Source: Blastococcus sp. LR1
GTDB lineage: Bacteria; Actinomycetota; Actinomycetes; Mycobacteriales; Geodermatophilaceae
Direction of reading: 5' to 3'
Length of the DNA stretch: 64,000 nucleotides
NCBI RefSeq assembly: GCF_020166105.1
Contig: NZ_JAIUJY010000007.1
Span: 168,714-232,713 of the forward strand
In this document: positions 62,229 to 64,000 of the stretch, one piece after another
Layout of the letters: every line of letters starts with the position of its first letter
Numbering within the stretch: the first letter of the stretch is position 1
Notes under the pieces: model-generated
Seen by the model: the letters and a program-made list of their open reading frames with translations, nothing else
Told to the model about the DNA's origin: nothing
Databases searched by the model: none
Translations under genes and position numbers: made by a program

Positions 62229-63887
62229 ATGCCTCACGCCATTCCGCAGCACTCGGGTCCCTCGCCGTCGCCGACCGCAGCCGGCGGTCGGTCCCCGAAG
62301 GCCTGGTGGGGCGACCGCGGCGTCAGCACCAAGATCCTGACCGCGGTCGGAACGGCCGGCGTGGTCGCCGCCGGCGTCGGCCTCATGGGTCTGGGTGCGC
62401 TGGGCGAGTCCGCCGACACGAGCCACTCGCTGTACGCCAGCAACATCGCCGGCATCACCGCCGCCGACGACATGGCATTGCGGGTTGCCGACGTACGGCG
62501 GTTGATCCGGGACGTCGCGCTCACTCCGGATGACGCCGCCTCCGCGAAGCTGCTGGGCGTTCTGCCGGAGGTCGTCGCGGACTTCGACCGGGCGCTGGAG
62601 GCCTACGAGCAGTCCCGCCCCACCCCGCAGAAGCTGGCCCTCGTCGGGCAGGCCGGCGAGGCGTTCCACCAGTACGCCACCGTCGTCGAGGACGTACTGG
62701 GGCCGCTGGCCACCGGCGACGACACCGACGCCTTCTTCGTGATGATGGAGGCCCAGGCCACGCCACTCGCCGCACAGGTCGACGAGGCGCTCGGCACGGT
62801 CCGGGGCATGGAGGGGGACGAGGCCCGGGCCGCGGCGACGCAGGCCGAGGACCAGTACGAGACGCAGCGGACGCTCGTGCTCACGCTGGTCGCGGTCGGC
62901 GTCGCACTGGCGCTGGCCGTGGGCTGGTTCGTCGCCCGGACCATCGCCGGTGCCGTGGGGCGGGTGCAGCGCGTGGCGGAGGGGCTGTCCGCCGGTGACC
63001 TGACCCGCAGCGCTGGGCTGACCAGCAGGGACGAGCTCGGGCGCATGGGGCAGGCGCTGGACGCGGCCGTGACCGACCTGCGCACGCTCATGGCCACGGT
63101 GGTCAGCTCGGCGGACGCGGTCGCGGCGTCGTCGGAGGAGCTGTCGGCGTCGTCGGCGCAGATCTCGGCCTCGGCGGAGGAGACCTCGGCGCAGTCCGGT
63201 GTCGTCTCGGGAGCCGCCGAGGAGGTGTCGCGCAGCGTCCAGACCGTGGCCGCCGGCGCGGAGGAGATGGGCGCTTCCATCCGCGAGATCGCCACGAACG
63301 CCGCCGAGGCCAGCCAGGTCGCCCACCGCGCCGTCCAGGCCGCCGCCACCACGACCACCACCGTCGCCAAGCTGGGGGAGTCCTCCGCGGAGATCGGCAA
63401 CGTCGTCAAGGTCATCACGAGCATCGCCGAGCAGACGAACCTGCTGGCGCTGAACGCCACCATCGAGGCCGCTCGCGCCGGCGAGGCCGGCAAGGGCTTC
63501 GCGGTGGTCGCCAACGAGGTCAAGGAGCTGGCCCAGGAGACCGCGAAGGCGACCGAGGACATCGCCCGCCGTGTGGAGGCGATCCAGAAGGACACCGGGG
63601 CCGCCGTGGGGGCGATCGAGGAGATCAGCAGCATCGTCGCCCAGATCTCCGACCGGCAGACCACCATCGCCAGCGCGGTGGAGGAGCAGACCGCCACGAC
63701 GAACGAGATGGCGCGCTCGGTGCAGGAGGCCTCGAGCGGGACGTCCCAGATCGCCGACAACATCACCGGCGTCTCCACGGCCGCCGAGTCCACCACGCAG
63801 GCGCTGACCCAGACCCGGGTCGCCGTCGACGAGCTGTCGCGGATGGCCGCCGACCTGCGCACCACGGTGGGTCGCTTCACCTACTGA
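62229..63887 (+). CDS. Methyl-accepting chemotaxis protein 6
   Basis: A 552-residue chemoreceptor: helix 1 about 35-58, sensing domain (SHSLYASNIAGITAADDMALRVADVRRLIRDVALTPDDAA) related to MCP 4, helix 2 about 215-237, HAMP ([22 protein letters not shown]) and signalling domain with the standard hairpin; it ends RFTY. GGAG precedes the ATG. Its signalling DNA is identical to MCP 4 over about 159 bases, including synonymous sites. It is the last gene fully inside the window; a hairpin follows at 63910. Confidence 0.93.
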   Translation: MPHAIPQHSGPSPSPTAAGGRSPKAWWGDRGVSTKILTAVGTAGVVAAGVGLMGLGALGESADTSHSLYASNIAGITAADDMALRVADVRRLIRDVALTPDDAASAKLLGVLPEVVADFDRALEAYEQSRPTPQKLALVGQAGEAFHQYATVVEDVLGPLATGDDTDAFFVMMEAQATPLAAQVDEALGTVRGMEGDEARAAATQAEDQYETQRTLVLTLVAVGVALALAVGWFVARTIAGAVGRVQRVAEGLSAGDLTRSAGLTSRDELGRMGQALDAAVTDLRTLMATVVSSADAVAASSEELSASSAQISASAEETSAQSGVVSGAAEEVSRSVQTVAAGAEEMGASIREIATNAAEASQVAHRAVQAAATTTTTVAKLGESSAEIGNVVKVITSIAEQTNLLALNATIEAARAGEAGKGFAVVANEVKELAQETAKATEDIARRVEAIQKDTGAAVGAIEEISSIVAQISDRQTTIASAVEEQTATTNEMARSVQEASSGTSQIADNITGVSTAAESTTQALTQTRVAVDELSRMAADLRTTVGRFTY

Positions 63888-63909
63888 GACGCACGACCCT
63901 CACCACCTC

Positions 63910-63932
63910 CCGGGGTGGGGGCCCCACCCCGG
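63910..63932 (+). terminator. GC-rich hairpin after MCP 6
   Basis: Arms 63910-63920 and 63922-63932 are perfectly complementary around one central base; the inner pairs must open to form a loop. An alternative pairing uses 63901-63907 with 63945-63951. It lies 22 bases after the MCP 6 stop and probably ends the chemoreceptor array. The remaining ~68 bases to the window edge hold nothing I recognise. Confidence 0.65.
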
Positions 63933-64000
63933 CGCCCCCCCCGGGGTGGTGGTTGCGCCCAAACGTAGCCACAAAATGCGCCCAGGGGACGGCGCCGCAA

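Noticed and set aside
1..64000. CRISPR array, tRNA, rRNA, integrase or transposase
   Set aside because: No spaced direct repeats, no tRNA-like cloverleaf and no recombinase motif noticed anywhere in the window.

Overview
The window is high-GC actinobacterial chromosome. GTG starts are common, genes overlap by four bases in ATGA/GTGA junctions, and several starts carry a -10-like hexamer six bases upstream with no ribosome binding site (leaderless style). Gene content (membrane desaturase with its own ferredoxin reductase, N-acetylglutaminylglutamine amide genes, 13E12/DUF222 HNH protein, IdeR-like iron box, a tandem set of chemoreceptors) suggests a motile, soil-type actinobacterium, perhaps Geodermatophilaceae; this is inference from content only. 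I saw no rRNA, tRNA, CRISPR array, integrase or transposase. Nearly everything looks like ordinary chromosome.

Layout. 1-7.9 kb: a truncated secreted lipase-like hydrolase, DUF2804 protein, small hypothetical, desaturase/reductase pair with a divergent PucR-type regulator, and a toroid-fold hypothetical. 7.9-14.5 kb (minus strand): a TPP riboswitch followed by thiM-thiE-thiD-tenA-dinB-FAD oxidase-methyltransferase, seven genes joined by six consecutive 4-nt overlaps. 14.5-18 kb: small membrane protein with a decayed duplicate tail, a DUF664 protein, and an NfeD-like/flotillin pair. 18-22.3 kb: glycerol module glpK-glpF divergent from glpD, with a perfect CRP-type palindrome between them. 22.3-33 kb: helicase, hydrolase, YnfA, HNH protein, AraC regulator plus VOC protein, a large SNF2 ATPase and phosphoglucomutase. 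33-39 kb: membrane and low-complexity proteins, a PAS-GGDEF protein, HMG-CoA lyase plus flavin reductase, aldo/keto reductase. 39-43 kb: iron-siderophore ABC importer behind an iron box. 43-50 kb: subtilisin-like protease, the NAGGN osmolyte pair, a CoA-transferase and two fluoride channel genes. 50-64 kb: six chemoreceptor (MCP) genes, the first broken by a frameshift and separated from the rest by otsAB (trehalose synthesis).

How genes work together. glpF, glpK and glpD take glycerol to dihydroxyacetone phosphate. The NAGGN pair and otsAB both make compatible solutes for osmotic or desiccation stress. The thiamine genes salvage thiazole and pyrimidine precursors, and dinB and a FAD oxidase are carried in the same overlapping string. 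The last five MCPs share an almost identical signalling half but differ in the sensing half; most are followed by a strong hairpin and four are preceded by a shared spaced sequence element, so they look like separately expressed inputs to one chemotaxis core.

The most unusual signals are: the composite element before the tandem MCPs; the mosaic pattern of synonymous codons among them; two perfect copies of a parS-like 14-bp palindrome 21 kb apart; a promoter that seems to sit in the loop of a terminator hairpin at about 1.8 kb; and the seven-gene overlapping string under a thiamine riboswitch.
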